From: Nocardioides exalbidus
Lineage (GTDB): Bacteria; Actinomycetota; Actinomycetes; Propionibacteriales; Nocardioidaceae
Length of the DNA: 64,000 nucleotides
Assembly (NCBI RefSeq): GCF_900105585.1
Contig: NZ_FNRT01000002.1
Coordinates: 3,658,001-3,722,000 of the forward strand
Direction of reading: 5' to 3'
The position numbers and the translations under genes are program-made. The notes beneath the pieces are model-generated. The model saw only the letters and a program-made list of their open reading frames with translations. It had not been told where the DNA came from and did not search any database. Shown here in pieces: positions 26,684 through 38,246 of this stretch. Position 1 is the stretch's first letter, and every line of letters begins with the position of its first letter.

Positions 26684-27467
26684 CCCCACCCTGTCCGGCG
26701 AGCTGCCGGACGGCTTCCCGACCGGCGAGCTCGAGCTGCACGGGCGCGTCCTGCCCGCGTCCAACGCCACCTTCGTCGGAGAGCTCGGGGGAGTGCGGGT
26801 CGTCTACAAGCCGATCGCGGGCGAGAAGCCCCTGTGGGACTTCCCCGACGGGACGCTCGCGGCGCGCGAGGTGTCGGCGTACGCCGTCTCGCAGGCGCTG
26901 GGCTGGGACGTCGTCCCGCCGACGGTGCTGGGCGACGGGCCGCACGGCCCGGGGATGGTGCAGCTGTGGCGCGACGAGGTCGACGACAAGTCGCCCGTGG
27001 ACATCGTCGAGGAGGGCCGGGTGCCGAGCGGCTTCCGGCACGTCTTCGACGGCCTGGACGCCCACGACCAGCCGGTGTCGCTCGTGCACGAGGACTCCGA
27101 GCCCATGCGCCGGATGGCGCTCTTCGACGCCGTCGTCAACAACGCCGACCGCAAGGGCGGGCACGTCCTGCCGATGGCCGACGGCCACCGGCACGGTGTC
27201 GACCACGGCCTGACCTTCAACGTCGAGCACAAGCTCCGCACGGTCCTCTGGGGCTTCGTGGGCGAGCCGATCTCCGAGGCGGAGACCGAGGGACTCCGCC
27301 GGCTCTCGTCGGCGCTCGCCGGCGACCTCGGCGCGAGGCTGGCGGCCGCGCTCACGCAGGAGGAGGTCGAGGTGACGGTGAAGCGCCTGTCCCGGCTCCT
27401 GTCACGCGGCACCTTCCCGGCCCCTGCGTCGTCGCGGTATCCCGTCATCCCCTGGCCGCCCTTCTGA
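26673..27467 (+). CDS. SCO1664 family protein, PI3/PI4-kinase-like fold
   Basis: 264 residues. The central part VVNNADRKGGHVLPMADGHRHGVDHGLTFN resembles the catalytic loop and metal-binding motif of phosphatidylinositol 3/4-kinase-like enzymes (NADRK.GH and DHG), and VVYKPIAGEKPLWDFPDGTLAARE provides a kinase-type Lys and Glu. It is therefore a candidate ATP-dependent enzyme. The substrate is unknown. The GTG start at 26673 overlaps the DUF3090 gene, and mshC follows after 87 bases, the usual order. Confidence 0.82.
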   Translation: MIPDPTLSGELPDGFPTGELELHGRVLPASNATFVGELGGVRVVYKPIAGEKPLWDFPDGTLAAREVSAYAVSQALGWDVVPPTVLGDGPHGPGMVQLWRDEVDDKSPVDIVEEGRVPSGFRHVFDGLDAHDQPVSLVHEDSEPMRRMALFDAVVNNADRKGGHVLPMADGHRHGVDHGLTFNVEHKLRTVLWGFVGEPISEAETEGLRRLSSALAGDLGARLAAALTQEEVEVTVKRLSRLLSRGTFPAPASSRYPVIPWPPF

Positions 27468-27541
27468 GACCGGCAGTCGCCGCCGAGGAACGAGTCGACC
27501 GCGCGGACCGGCCGTGGCGTCGGGCCTTGGAGCCCGGCCGA

Positions 27542-27547
27542 TAGGCT
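27542..27547 (+). promoter_or_regulatory. leaderless-type -10 box of mshC
   Basis: TAGGCT 7 bases before the ATG at 27555. Confidence 0.5.
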
Positions 27548-27554
27548 GCGCCAC

Positions 27555-28793
27555 ATGCGAGCCTGGTCCGCCCCCGACGTCCCCCAGCTGCCCGTCACCG
27601 GGCCCGCCGTACGTCTCCACGACACCGCGACCGGGTCGGTCGTCGAGACCTCGCCGGAGGGGCCGGCCCGGATGTACGTCTGCGGGATCACGCCCTACGA
27701 CGCGACCCACATGGGCCACGCCGCGACCTACGTCGGCTTCGACCTGCTGCACCGCGCGTGGCTCAACGCGGGCCACGAGGTGACCTACGTCCAGAACGTG
27801 ACCGACGTCGACGACCCCCTGCTCGAGCGCGCGGCGAAGGTCAAGGTCGACTGGGTGGAGCTGGCCGAGCGCGAGACCCAGCTCTTCCGCGAGGACATGG
27901 AGGCGCTCCGCGTCCTGCCGCCGGCGCACTACATCGGCGCCGTGGAGTCGATCCCGCAGGTGATCGCCCTGATCCAGCGCCTCGACGAGGCCGGTGCGGT
28001 CTACCGGGTCGACGACGACCTCTACTTCTCCGTCACCGCCGACGAGCGCTTCGGCTCGGAGTCGGGGCTCAGCCGCGAGGCGATGCTCGAGATCTTCCCC
28101 GACCGCGGTGGCGACCCCGACCGCGAGGGCAAGCGCGACCCGCTCGACTGCCTGCTCTGGCGGGCCGAGCGCCCCGGCGAGCCGGCCTGGGACAGCCCCT
28201 TCGGTCCCGGTCGGCCCGGCTGGCACATCGAGTGCACGGCGATCGCCCTCGACCACCTCGGCACGTCGTTCGACGTCCAGGGCGGCGGCAGCGACCTGGT
28301 CTTCCCGCACCACGAGATGTCGGCCGGCCACGGCCAGGTCGCCCACCCCGGCGAGACGTTCGCGCGCACCTACGCGCACGCCGGGATGGTGGCCTACGAC
28401 GGCGCGAAGATGTCGAAGTCGCGCGGCAACCTCGTCTTCGTCTCGGCCCTGCGCCTGAGCGAGGTCGACCCGATGGCGATCCGCCTCGTGCTCCTGCGCC
28501 ACCACTACCGCAGCGACTGGGAGTGGACCGACGACCAGCTCTGGGACGCCGTCGACACGCTCGCCACCTGGCGCCGCGCCCTCGCACTCGGCGCGGGCGC
28601 CGAGGCCGAGCCGGTCGTGACGGCCGTGCTCGACGCCCTCGCCGACGACCTGGACGCCCCGACCGCGGTGGCTGCGGTCCAGGCGTGGGTCGAGGCCACC
28701 CTCGGCACGACCGGGCTCGCCGACACCTCGGACCCCGAGGCGGCCGCCACCGTCCACCGCCTGCTCGACGCCGCGCTCGGCCTGTCGCTCTGA
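27555..28793 (+). CDS. mshC: cysteine:1D-myo-inosityl 2-amino-2-deoxy-glucopyranoside ligase
   Basis: Joins cysteine to glucosaminyl-inositol in mycothiol synthesis, the main actinobacterial thiol. It has 412 residues, shorter than cysteinyl-tRNA synthetase, from which it derives. It carries MYVCGITPYDATHMGHA (zinc Cys and HIGH-type motif), HIECTAIALDHLG (second zinc Cys), FPHHEMS, and KMSKSRGN. There is no long anticodon-binding domain, which favours MshC over CysS. Upstream are the three conserved genes typical for this locus. Confidence 0.93.
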   Translation: MRAWSAPDVPQLPVTGPAVRLHDTATGSVVETSPEGPARMYVCGITPYDATHMGHAATYVGFDLLHRAWLNAGHEVTYVQNVTDVDDPLLERAAKVKVDWVELAERETQLFREDMEALRVLPPAHYIGAVESIPQVIALIQRLDEAGAVYRVDDDLYFSVTADERFGSESGLSREAMLEIFPDRGGDPDREGKRDPLDCLLWRAERPGEPAWDSPFGPGRPGWHIECTAIALDHLGTSFDVQGGGSDLVFPHHEMSAGHGQVAHPGETFARTYAHAGMVAYDGAKMSKSRGNLVFVSALRLSEVDPMAIRLVLLRHHYRSDWEWTDDQLWDAVDTLATWRRALALGAGAEAEPVVTAVLDALADDLDAPTAVAAVQAWVEATLGTTGLADTSDPEAAATVHRLLDAALGLSL

Positions 28794-28810
28794 CGGCGTA
28801 CGCACGCCGT

Positions 28811-28949
28811 CGAGCGGTGAGTGAGCCACGTCCGGAGGCCTCGGGACGTGGCTGGGACACCGCGGAGGGGCGTGTCGTCGTGAGACACACCCGCGGGCGG
28901 TGCGTGGACCACGTTCCGGGCAGCGGCGATGTGGCTCACTCACCGCTCG
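28811..28949. repeat. 139-base imperfect palindrome between mshC and the PAC2 gene
   Basis: Perfect 19-base outer arms (28811-28829 and 28931-28949) enclose further matched segments: CGGGACGTGG/CCACGTTCCG (28842-28851/28909-28918, one mismatch), CACCGC/GCGGTG (28858-28863/28897-28902) and GTGTC/GACAC (28872-28876/28884-28888). All share the axis at 28880, with equal-length unpaired segments on both sides. It fills the 183-base gap between convergent genes. It may be a bidirectional terminator, a structured RNA or a fold-back element. Confidence 0.75.
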
Positions 28950-28976
28950 GGCGAGCGCGACGAGCGCGACGAGCGG

Positions 28977-29822
28977 TCAGTCGGTGTCGCGGCGCTTGAG
29001 GTAGCGCTCGAACTCGCGCGCGATCGCCTCGCCGGAGGCCTCGGGGAGGTCGGCGGTGTCGCGGGTCTCCTCGAGCGCCCGGACGTAGTCGGCGACGTCC
29101 TCGTCCTCCGCGGCGAGCTCGTCGACGCCGCGCTCCCACGCCTTGGCGTCCTCGACGAGGTCGCCGAGCGGCATCGGGGTCTCGAGCAGCTCCTCGAGCT
29201 GGCCGAGCAGGGCGAGGGTGGCCTTGGGGCACGGCGGCTGGGCGACGTAGTGGGGGACCGCGGCCCAGTAGGACACCGACGGGATGTCGAGCTGCGCGCA
29301 GGCGTCGCCGAAGACGCCGACGATCCCGGTCGGCCCCTCGTAGGTGGACTGCTCGAGGTCGAGTCGGTCGACCAGCTCGGGCTCGGACGCGGTGCCGGTG
29401 ACCGGGATCGGCCGGGTGTGGGGGCTGTCGGCGAGCAGCGCGCCCAGCGTGACGACGAGCTCCGCGCCGAGGTCGTCGCAGGCGGCGAGCAGCTCGGCGC
29501 AGAACTGGCGCCACTTCATGTTCGGCTCGATGCCCCGCACGAGGATGACGTCGCGGTCGAGCCCGACCGGGCGCGCGACCGCGATCCGGGTGGTCGGCCA
29601 GGTGAGCCGGCGATGGCCGTTGACGTCGGTGGCGATGACGGGCCGGTTGACCTGGAAGTCGTAGAACTCCTCGGGGTCGACCGCGCCGATGATCTCGGCG
29701 TTCCACTGCTCGATGAGGTGGTCGACCAGGCCCGAGGCCGCGTCGGCTGCGTCGTTCCAGCCCTCGAAGGCTGCGATCACCACGGGGGAGACGAGGTCCT
29801 GCACGTCGTCGAACTCGATCAC
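28977..29822 (-). CDS. PAC2 family protein
   Basis: 281 residues of the PAC2 (proteasome assembly chaperone 2-like) family. It starts IEFDDVQDLVSPVVIAAFEGWNDAADAA, the family N terminus, with VTLGALLADSPHTRPIPVTG in the middle and an acidic, helical C-terminal third. Actinobacterial members are widespread but unexplained; the eukaryotic relatives chaperone proteasome assembly. A proteasome locus lies about 14 kb away, but there is no direct link. The GTG start is supported by TAGGCT 6 bases upstream on this strand. Confidence 0.9.
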   Translation of the reverse strand: MIEFDDVQDLVSPVVIAAFEGWNDAADAASGLVDHLIEQWNAEIIGAVDPEEFYDFQVNRPVIATDVNGHRRLTWPTTRIAVARPVGLDRDVILVRGIEPNMKWRQFCAELLAACDDLGAELVVTLGALLADSPHTRPIPVTGTASEPELVDRLDLEQSTYEGPTGIVGVFGDACAQLDIPSVSYWAAVPHYVAQPPCPKATLALLGQLEELLETPMPLGDLVEDAKAWERGVDELAAEDEDVADYVRALEETRDTADLPEASGEAIAREFERYLKRRDTD

Positions 29823-29828
29823 CCGCCC

Positions 29829-29834
29829 AGCCTA
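29829..29834 (-). promoter_or_regulatory. leaderless-type -10 box of the PAC2 gene
   Basis: TAGGCT on the minus strand, 6 bases before the GTG at 29822. Confidence 0.5.
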
Positions 29835-29922
29835 GGACGTGCCTCCAGCGAGGCCGGCTGTTTGGGCCGTCGTGACCCGGTCGTGATGATTTCGTGCCGG
29901 TGTCGGTGGGTGCCACCATGTG

Positions 29923-29960
29923 GGAACCAGGTCCGCGTGCCGGACACATGTTCCTAGGCT
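29923..29960 (+). promoter_or_regulatory. metH promoter region with nested inverted repeat
   Basis: TAGGCT (29955-29960) is a likely -10 box about 50 bases before the metH GTG. Directly upstream is a nested repeat, GGAAC/GTTCC (29923-29927/29950-29954) around GTCCG/CGGAC (29931-29935/29941-29945), overlapping the expected -35 zone and therefore a possible operator. I do not see a cobalamin or SAM riboswitch consensus here. Confidence 0.4.
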
Positions 29961-30009
29961 TGGTGCGTACGCCGCGTGCGCCGCGCTCGGCATCGAGGAA
30001 GGTCACATC

Positions 30010-33749
<3,740 letters not shown>

Positions 33750-33754
33750 CAGAC

Positions 33755-34402
33755 GTGAAGGCCGTGCTCTGGGACATGGACGGCACGCTCGTCGACACCG
33801 AGCCGTACTGGATCGACACCGAGTACGCGATGGCCGAGAAGTACGGCGGCACCTGGTCGCACGAGCACGCGATGAACCTCGTGGGCAACGCGCTGCTCGA
33901 CTCCGGTGACTACATCCGGGTGCACATGGGCATCGACCGCACCCCGCAGCAGATCGTCGACGAGCTGCTCGACGGTGTCGTCACGCGAGTGCAGGACGAC
34001 GTGCCGTGGCGCCCGGGCGCGCTCGAGCTGCTGACCGACCTCCACGCCGACGGCGTCCCGTGCGCGCTCGTGACCATGTCGTGGCAGCGCTTCGTGACGC
34101 CGATCCTCGCCCACCTGCCGGAGGGCACGTTCGCCACCGTCGTCACCGGCGACCGCGTCGAGCTCGGCAAGCCGCACCCCGAGCCGTACCTCACCGCCGC
34201 CGCCGAGCTCGGCCTCGACCCGGCCGACTGCGTGGCGATCGAGGACTCCAACGTCGGCGCGAAGTCGGCGGCGGCAGCCGGGTGCACGGTGCTCTGCGTG
34301 CCGAACCACGTGCCGATCCTGGAGGGTGAGCGGCGCGTGTTCGCCGAGACGCTGGCCGGGCTGGACACGGCTGGGCTGAGGAGCCTCACCGAAGGCGTGT
34401 GA
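33755..34402 (+). CDS. HAD family hydrolase (beta-phosphoglucomutase-like)
   Basis: 215 residues. Motif I VLWDMDGTLVDTEPYW has both catalytic Asp; LVTMSW is motif II; GKPHPEPYL motif III; and CVAIEDSNVGAKSAAAAG motif IV. The helical cap between motifs I and II places it with the subfamily I phosphatases and phosphomutases acting on small phosphorylated metabolites. The substrate is unknown. The GTG at 33755 gives the standard N terminus and has GGAGG upstream in the end of metH, 5 bases after whose stop it begins. Confidence 0.88.
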   Translation: MKAVLWDMDGTLVDTEPYWIDTEYAMAEKYGGTWSHEHAMNLVGNALLDSGDYIRVHMGIDRTPQQIVDELLDGVVTRVQDDVPWRPGALELLTDLHADGVPCALVTMSWQRFVTPILAHLPEGTFATVVTGDRVELGKPHPEPYLTAAAELGLDPADCVAIEDSNVGAKSAAAAGCTVLCVPNHVPILEGERRVFAETLAGLDTAGLRSLTEGV

Positions 34403-34425
34403 TCCGTCACACACCCGGCGGGGTC

Positions 34426-34431
34426 TAGGGT
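34426..34431 (+). promoter_or_regulatory. putative -10 box of the peptide ABC operon
   Basis: TAGGGT, giving a leader of about 47 bases that contains GGAAAGG as ribosome binding site before the ATG at 34485. Confidence 0.45.
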
Positions 34432-34484
34432 GGTCCGCCAACGCCCACCGGGCGCATCACGGACCCCCTCGGAAAGGCCCCTCG

Positions 34485-36158
34485 ATGACACCAAGACGCA
34501 GCGTCGCAGCACTCACGGCAACCCTCATGGCGGCCGCAGCCCTCGCCGGTTGCGCCGAGAGCCAGCGGGACGACGAGGGCGGGGGAGGTGGCGGCGACGA
34601 CGGCACGTTCGTCTTCGGCGCGGCCGGCGCCCCCGAGATGTTCGACCCGTTCTACGCCACCGACGGCGAGACCTTCCGGGTCACCCGCCAGATCTTCGAG
34701 GGCCTCGTCGGCATCGAGCCCGGCACCGCCGAGATCGTGCCCGAGCTGGCGACCGAGTGGACGCCGAACGACGACGGCACCGAGTGGACCTTCACGCTGC
34801 GCGACGACGTGAAGTTCCAGGACGGCACGGACTTCGACGCGGACGCGGTGTGCGCGAACTTCGAGCGGATGTTCGACCAGAACGAGGCCGGCCAGACCGC
34901 CGGTGAGTACTGGGGCTACGTGATGGGCTCGTTCAAGAACGACGCCGCCAACTCGCTCTACCAGGGCTGCGAGGCCACCGGCGACTACGAGGCCACGATC
35001 TCGATCAGCGGCCCGACCTCCGGGTTCCCGACGATGCTCTCGCTCGCGTCGCTGTCGATGCAGTCGCCCACCGCGATGGAGGAGGGCGACGCCAACGGCA
35101 TCGCCGCCGAGGGCGAGGGCTTCGCCTTCCCCGACTACGCCAGCAACCCCGTCGGCACCGGCCCGTTCACCTTCGGTGACTACGACGAGGCCAACGGTGT
35201 GATCACCCTCGATCGCAACGACGACTACTACGGCGAGAAGGCCGGCGTCAGCGAGCTCGTGTTCCGGGTGATCCCCGACGAGAGCACCCGGCGCCAGGAG
35301 CTCGAGGCCGGCAGCATCAACGGCTACGACCTGCCCAACCCGGTGGACTGGCAGGGCCTCGAGGACGACGGCAACAGCGTCGAGATCCGCGACGCGTTCA
35401 ACATCCTCTACCTCGGCTTCAACCTCGACGGCACCAACGAGCAGCTCAAGGACCCGAAGGTCCGGCAGGCGCTCTACCACGCGCTCAACCGCGACCAGCT
35501 CGTCCAGACCCAGCTGCCCGAGGGCGCGACGGTCGCGACGCAGTTCATGCCCGACACCGTCAGCGGCTACAACACCAGCCTGGAGCCGTACTCCTACGAC
35601 CCCGACGAGGCCAAGCGCCTGCTCGCCGAGGCCGGCGCCGAGGGCATGGAGCTCACCTTCGCCTACCCGACCGAGGTGAGCCGGCCCTACATGCCGGACC
35701 CGGAGAAGATCTTCGAGGCCCTGCGCACCGACCTCGAGGCCGTCGGCGTCAAGGTCAACGTGAAGACCGCGTCGTGGAACGGTGGCTACCTCGACAACGT
35801 GACGGCCGGCCGCTACGACGCCTACATCCTCGGGTGGACCGGTGACTACGACTCGCCCTACAACTTCATCGGGACGTTCTTCGGCAACCTGAAGGAGAAC
35901 GACTTCGGCACCAAGGGCATGCCGTGGGGCAAGCAGCTGGCCGACGACCTGAAGACGGCCGACGCGGTCGTCGACGAGGACGAGCGCGCGGCTGCGTTCG
36001 AGGAGATCAACCAGCAGATCATGGAGGACTACCTCCCCGGCCTGCCGATCAGCCACTCGCCGCCGGCCCTCGTCGTCGGCCCCGGCGTCGACGGGGTCGT
36101 GCCGAGCCCGCTGACCGCCGAGGAGTTCGACTCGGTCACCGTCGAGGGCGGCCAGTAG
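34485..36158 (+). CDS. oligopeptide-type ABC transporter substrate-binding lipoprotein
   Basis: 557 residues of the SBP family 5 (DppA/OppA type). Signal peptide with lipobox ALAGC (Cys23), a glycine-rich linker, then the binding domain: FEGLVGIEPGTAEIVPELATEW and GTEWTFTLRDDVKFQDGTDF, the family signature. The C-terminal part has LGWTGDYDSPYNFIGTFF. It delivers peptides or similar solutes to the permeases encoded next. The exact ligand cannot be read from sequence. A large stem-loop separates it from the permease gene. Confidence 0.92.
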   Translation: MTPRRSVAALTATLMAAAALAGCAESQRDDEGGGGGGDDGTFVFGAAGAPEMFDPFYATDGETFRVTRQIFEGLVGIEPGTAEIVPELATEWTPNDDGTEWTFTLRDDVKFQDGTDFDADAVCANFERMFDQNEAGQTAGEYWGYVMGSFKNDAANSLYQGCEATGDYEATISISGPTSGFPTMLSLASLSMQSPTAMEEGDANGIAAEGEGFAFPDYASNPVGTGPFTFGDYDEANGVITLDRNDDYYGEKAGVSELVFRVIPDESTRRQELEAGSINGYDLPNPVDWQGLEDDGNSVEIRDAFNILYLGFNLDGTNEQLKDPKVRQALYHALNRDQLVQTQLPEGATVATQFMPDTVSGYNTSLEPYSYDPDEAKRLLAEAGAEGMELTFAYPTEVSRPYMPDPEKIFEALRTDLEAVGVKVNVKTASWNGGYLDNVTAGRYDAYILGWTGDYDSPYNFIGTFFGNLKENDFGTKGMPWGKQLADDLKTADAVVDEDERAAAFEEINQQIMEDYLPGLPISHSPPALVVGPGVDGVVPSPLTAEEFDSVTVEGGQ

Positions 36159-36190
36159 CCCACACCCGCTGCCCGATCGATGTCTGCGAC

Positions 36191-36223
36191 GTCCGGGGGC
36201 CGGCCGACCGCCGGCCCCCGGAC
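36191..36223 (+). terminator. strong stem-loop between binding-protein and permease genes
   Basis: A 14-base-pair perfect stem (GTCCGGGGGCCGGC and complement) with loop CGACC. In an operon position it probably protects the upstream mRNA or partly terminates, giving more binding protein than permease. Confidence 0.7.
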
Positions 36224-36250
36224 CCGCGCAAGCGCGTGTGAGGAGAACCC

Positions 36251-37261
36251 GTGATCCGCTTCGTCGTACGGCGACTGCTGCAGATGGCCGTGGTCGTCCT
36301 CGTCCTGTCGATGCTCGTCTTCGCCTGGCTGCGCTCGCTGCCCGGCGGCCCGGTGTCGGCGATGCTGGGGGAGCGCCAGACCCCCGAGCGCCGTGCCGCG
36401 CTGGAGGCCGCGCTCGGCCTCGACCAGCCGATCTACGTGCAGTACCTCCGCTTCCTCGAGCGGGCCGTGCAGGGCAACTTCGGCGTCTCCACCCAGGTGC
36501 TCCCCGGCGAGGACGCCTTCCAGGTCTTCCTCGACCGGCTGCCTGCCACGATCGAGCTGTCGTTCTTCGCGATGGTGCTGGCCATCGCGCTCGGCATCCC
36601 GCTGGGGTACGTCGCCGCCCGCCGGCACGGGTCGGTCACGGACACCGGTGCCGTGATCTTCTCGCTCGTCGGGGTCGCGGTGCCCGTCTTCTTCACCGCG
36701 TTCCTGCTCAAGTACTTCTTCGCCGTCGAGTGGAACCTGCTCCCGGTCTCCGGGCGGCAGAGCACCGGCCTCGACGCCACCCGCGTCACCGGGATGTTCG
36801 TCCTGGACGGGATCCTCACCCGTGAGTGGGACGCCGCCTGGGACGCGCTCACGCACCTGATCCTCCCCGCGCTCGCGCTGGCGACGATCCCGTTCGCCGT
36901 GATCTTCCGGATCACCCGGGCCTCGGTCCTCGACGTGCTCGACGAGGACTACGTGCGGACCGCGGAGGCCAAGGGCCTCACCGCCGGGGTCATCCGTGCC
37001 CGCCACGTCCTGCGCAACGCCATGCTGCCGGTCGTGACCACCATCGGGCTCCAGATCGGCGGCCTGCTGGCCGGGGCGATCCTCACCGAGAAGGTGTTCT
37101 CGTTCCGCGGCGTCGGCGACGCCCTCGCGACCGCCTTCGAGCGCAAGGACTACCCGGTGCTCCAGGTGCTGATCCTCGCCGCGGCGGTCATCTACGTCGT
37201 GGTCAACCTGCTGGTCGACATCGCCTACGCGATCATCGATCCCCGGATCAGGACGAGGTGA
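36251..37261 (+). CDS. ABC transporter permease, DppB-type
   Basis: 336 residues with about six membrane helices. It starts MIRFVVRRLLQMAVVVLVLSMLVF, followed by LPGGPVSAMLG and ALGLDQPIYVQYLRFL, typical of the first permease of peptide importers. The coupling loop is DYVRTAEAKGLTAGVIRARHVLRNAMLPV, which contacts the ATPases. The GTG start is preceded by GAGGAGAA. It is the second gene of the cassette, 6 bases before the DppC-type gene. Confidence 0.93.
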   Translation: MIRFVVRRLLQMAVVVLVLSMLVFAWLRSLPGGPVSAMLGERQTPERRAALEAALGLDQPIYVQYLRFLERAVQGNFGVSTQVLPGEDAFQVFLDRLPATIELSFFAMVLAIALGIPLGYVAARRHGSVTDTGAVIFSLVGVAVPVFFTAFLLKYFFAVEWNLLPVSGRQSTGLDATRVTGMFVLDGILTREWDAAWDALTHLILPALALATIPFAVIFRITRASVLDVLDEDYVRTAEAKGLTAGVIRARHVLRNAMLPVVTTIGLQIGGLLAGAILTEKVFSFRGVGDALATAFERKDYPVLQVLILAAAVIYVVVNLLVDIAYAIIDPRIRTR

Positions 37262-37267
37262 GGTGCG

Positions 37268-38242
37268 ATGACCGAGCCCACCACTGAGAAGCCGGACCGC
37301 CCCGGCTACGGCCGGATGCGCCGGGACCGGATCGACGCCCTCGCCACGGCCGGCGTGGTCGCCGACGAGCCCGGCGTCTCGCTGATCCGCAGCGCCTGGA
37401 AGCGACTGCGCCGCAACCCGGTCTTCCTGATCGGGGCGGCCATCACGATCGCCTTCGTCGTGCTCGCGGTCATCTCACCGTGGATCGCGCCGTGGGACGT
37501 CACCGCGCGACCGCTGATCGACGAGGTGCGCCCGCAGACCAACCCGGTGCCGGGCCCGGAGGCCGGCCACCTGCTCGGCGGCGACGACCGCGGGCGCGAC
37601 CTGTTCTCCCGGCTCCTGGTCGGCAGCCGCCAGACGCTGGTCGTCGGTGTCTTCGCCACGCTGTTCGGGCTGCTCGGCGGCCTCACGCTCGGCACGATCG
37701 CCGGAGCGGTCGGTGGCTGGGTCGACTCCCTCGTGATGCGCATCGTCGACGTGATGCTCTCCATCCCGTCGCTCCTGCTGGCCTTCACGATCGCCTCCCT
37801 CGCGCGGCAGCCCAGCCAGTGGACGCTCATCGTCGCGATCGCGGTCATCCAGGTGCCGGTCTTCGCCCGCCTGCTCCGGGGGTCGATGCTCGCCCAGCGC
37901 TCGAGCGACCACGTGCTCGCGGCGCGGTCGCTCGGCGTCCGGCCACGGGCGATCGTGTTCCGCCACATGCTGCCCAACTCGCTGGGCCCGGTGATCGTGC
38001 AGGCGACCCTCTCGCTCGCGGTGGCGATCATCGACGCGGCCGCCCTGTCGTTCCTGGGGCTCGGCAACCCCGACCAGAGGCAACCCGAGTGGGGGCAGAT
38101 GCTCGGCCTGGCCCAGAAGTACATCTCCGAGGCGCCGCACCTCGCGTTCTACCCGGCCGGCTGCATCATCGTCGTCGCCCTCGGTTTCACGCTGATGGGC
38201 GAGTCGCTGCGCGAGGCCCTCGACCCGAAGTCCCGGAGGTGA
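37268..38242 (+). CDS. ABC transporter permease, DppC-type
   Basis: 324 residues. The cytoplasmic N-terminal region is followed by RSAWKRLRRNPVFLIGAAITI at the first membrane helix, then HLLGGDDRGRDLFSRLLVGSRQ, a DppC/OppC hallmark. The coupling loop is DHVLAARSLGVRPRAIVFRHMLPN. It pairs with the preceding permease to form the translocation channel. ATG 37268 follows a GAGGTG site. Confidence 0.93.
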   Translation: MTEPTTEKPDRPGYGRMRRDRIDALATAGVVADEPGVSLIRSAWKRLRRNPVFLIGAAITIAFVVLAVISPWIAPWDVTARPLIDEVRPQTNPVPGPEAGHLLGGDDRGRDLFSRLLVGSRQTLVVGVFATLFGLLGGLTLGTIAGAVGGWVDSLVMRIVDVMLSIPSLLLAFTIASLARQPSQWTLIVAIAVIQVPVFARLLRGSMLAQRSSDHVLAARSLGVRPRAIVFRHMLPNSLGPVIVQATLSLAVAIIDAAALSFLGLGNPDQRQPEWGQMLGLAQKYISEAPHLAFYPAGCIIVVALGFTLMGESLREALDPKSRR

Positions 38243-38246
38243 CCCG

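Noticed and set aside
27555..28793. Cysteinyl-tRNA synthetase instead of mshC.
   Set aside because: At 412 residues it lacks the C-terminal anticodon-binding region of CysS, begins with the MshC-type MRAWSAPDVP, and follows the gene trio typical for mshC.
29823..30009. A cobalamin or SAM riboswitch upstream of metH, or a SAM riboswitch before metK.
   Set aside because: I could not find a B12 box or SAM-riboswitch core in these short leaders; only small inverted repeats are visible. A covariance-model search would settle it.
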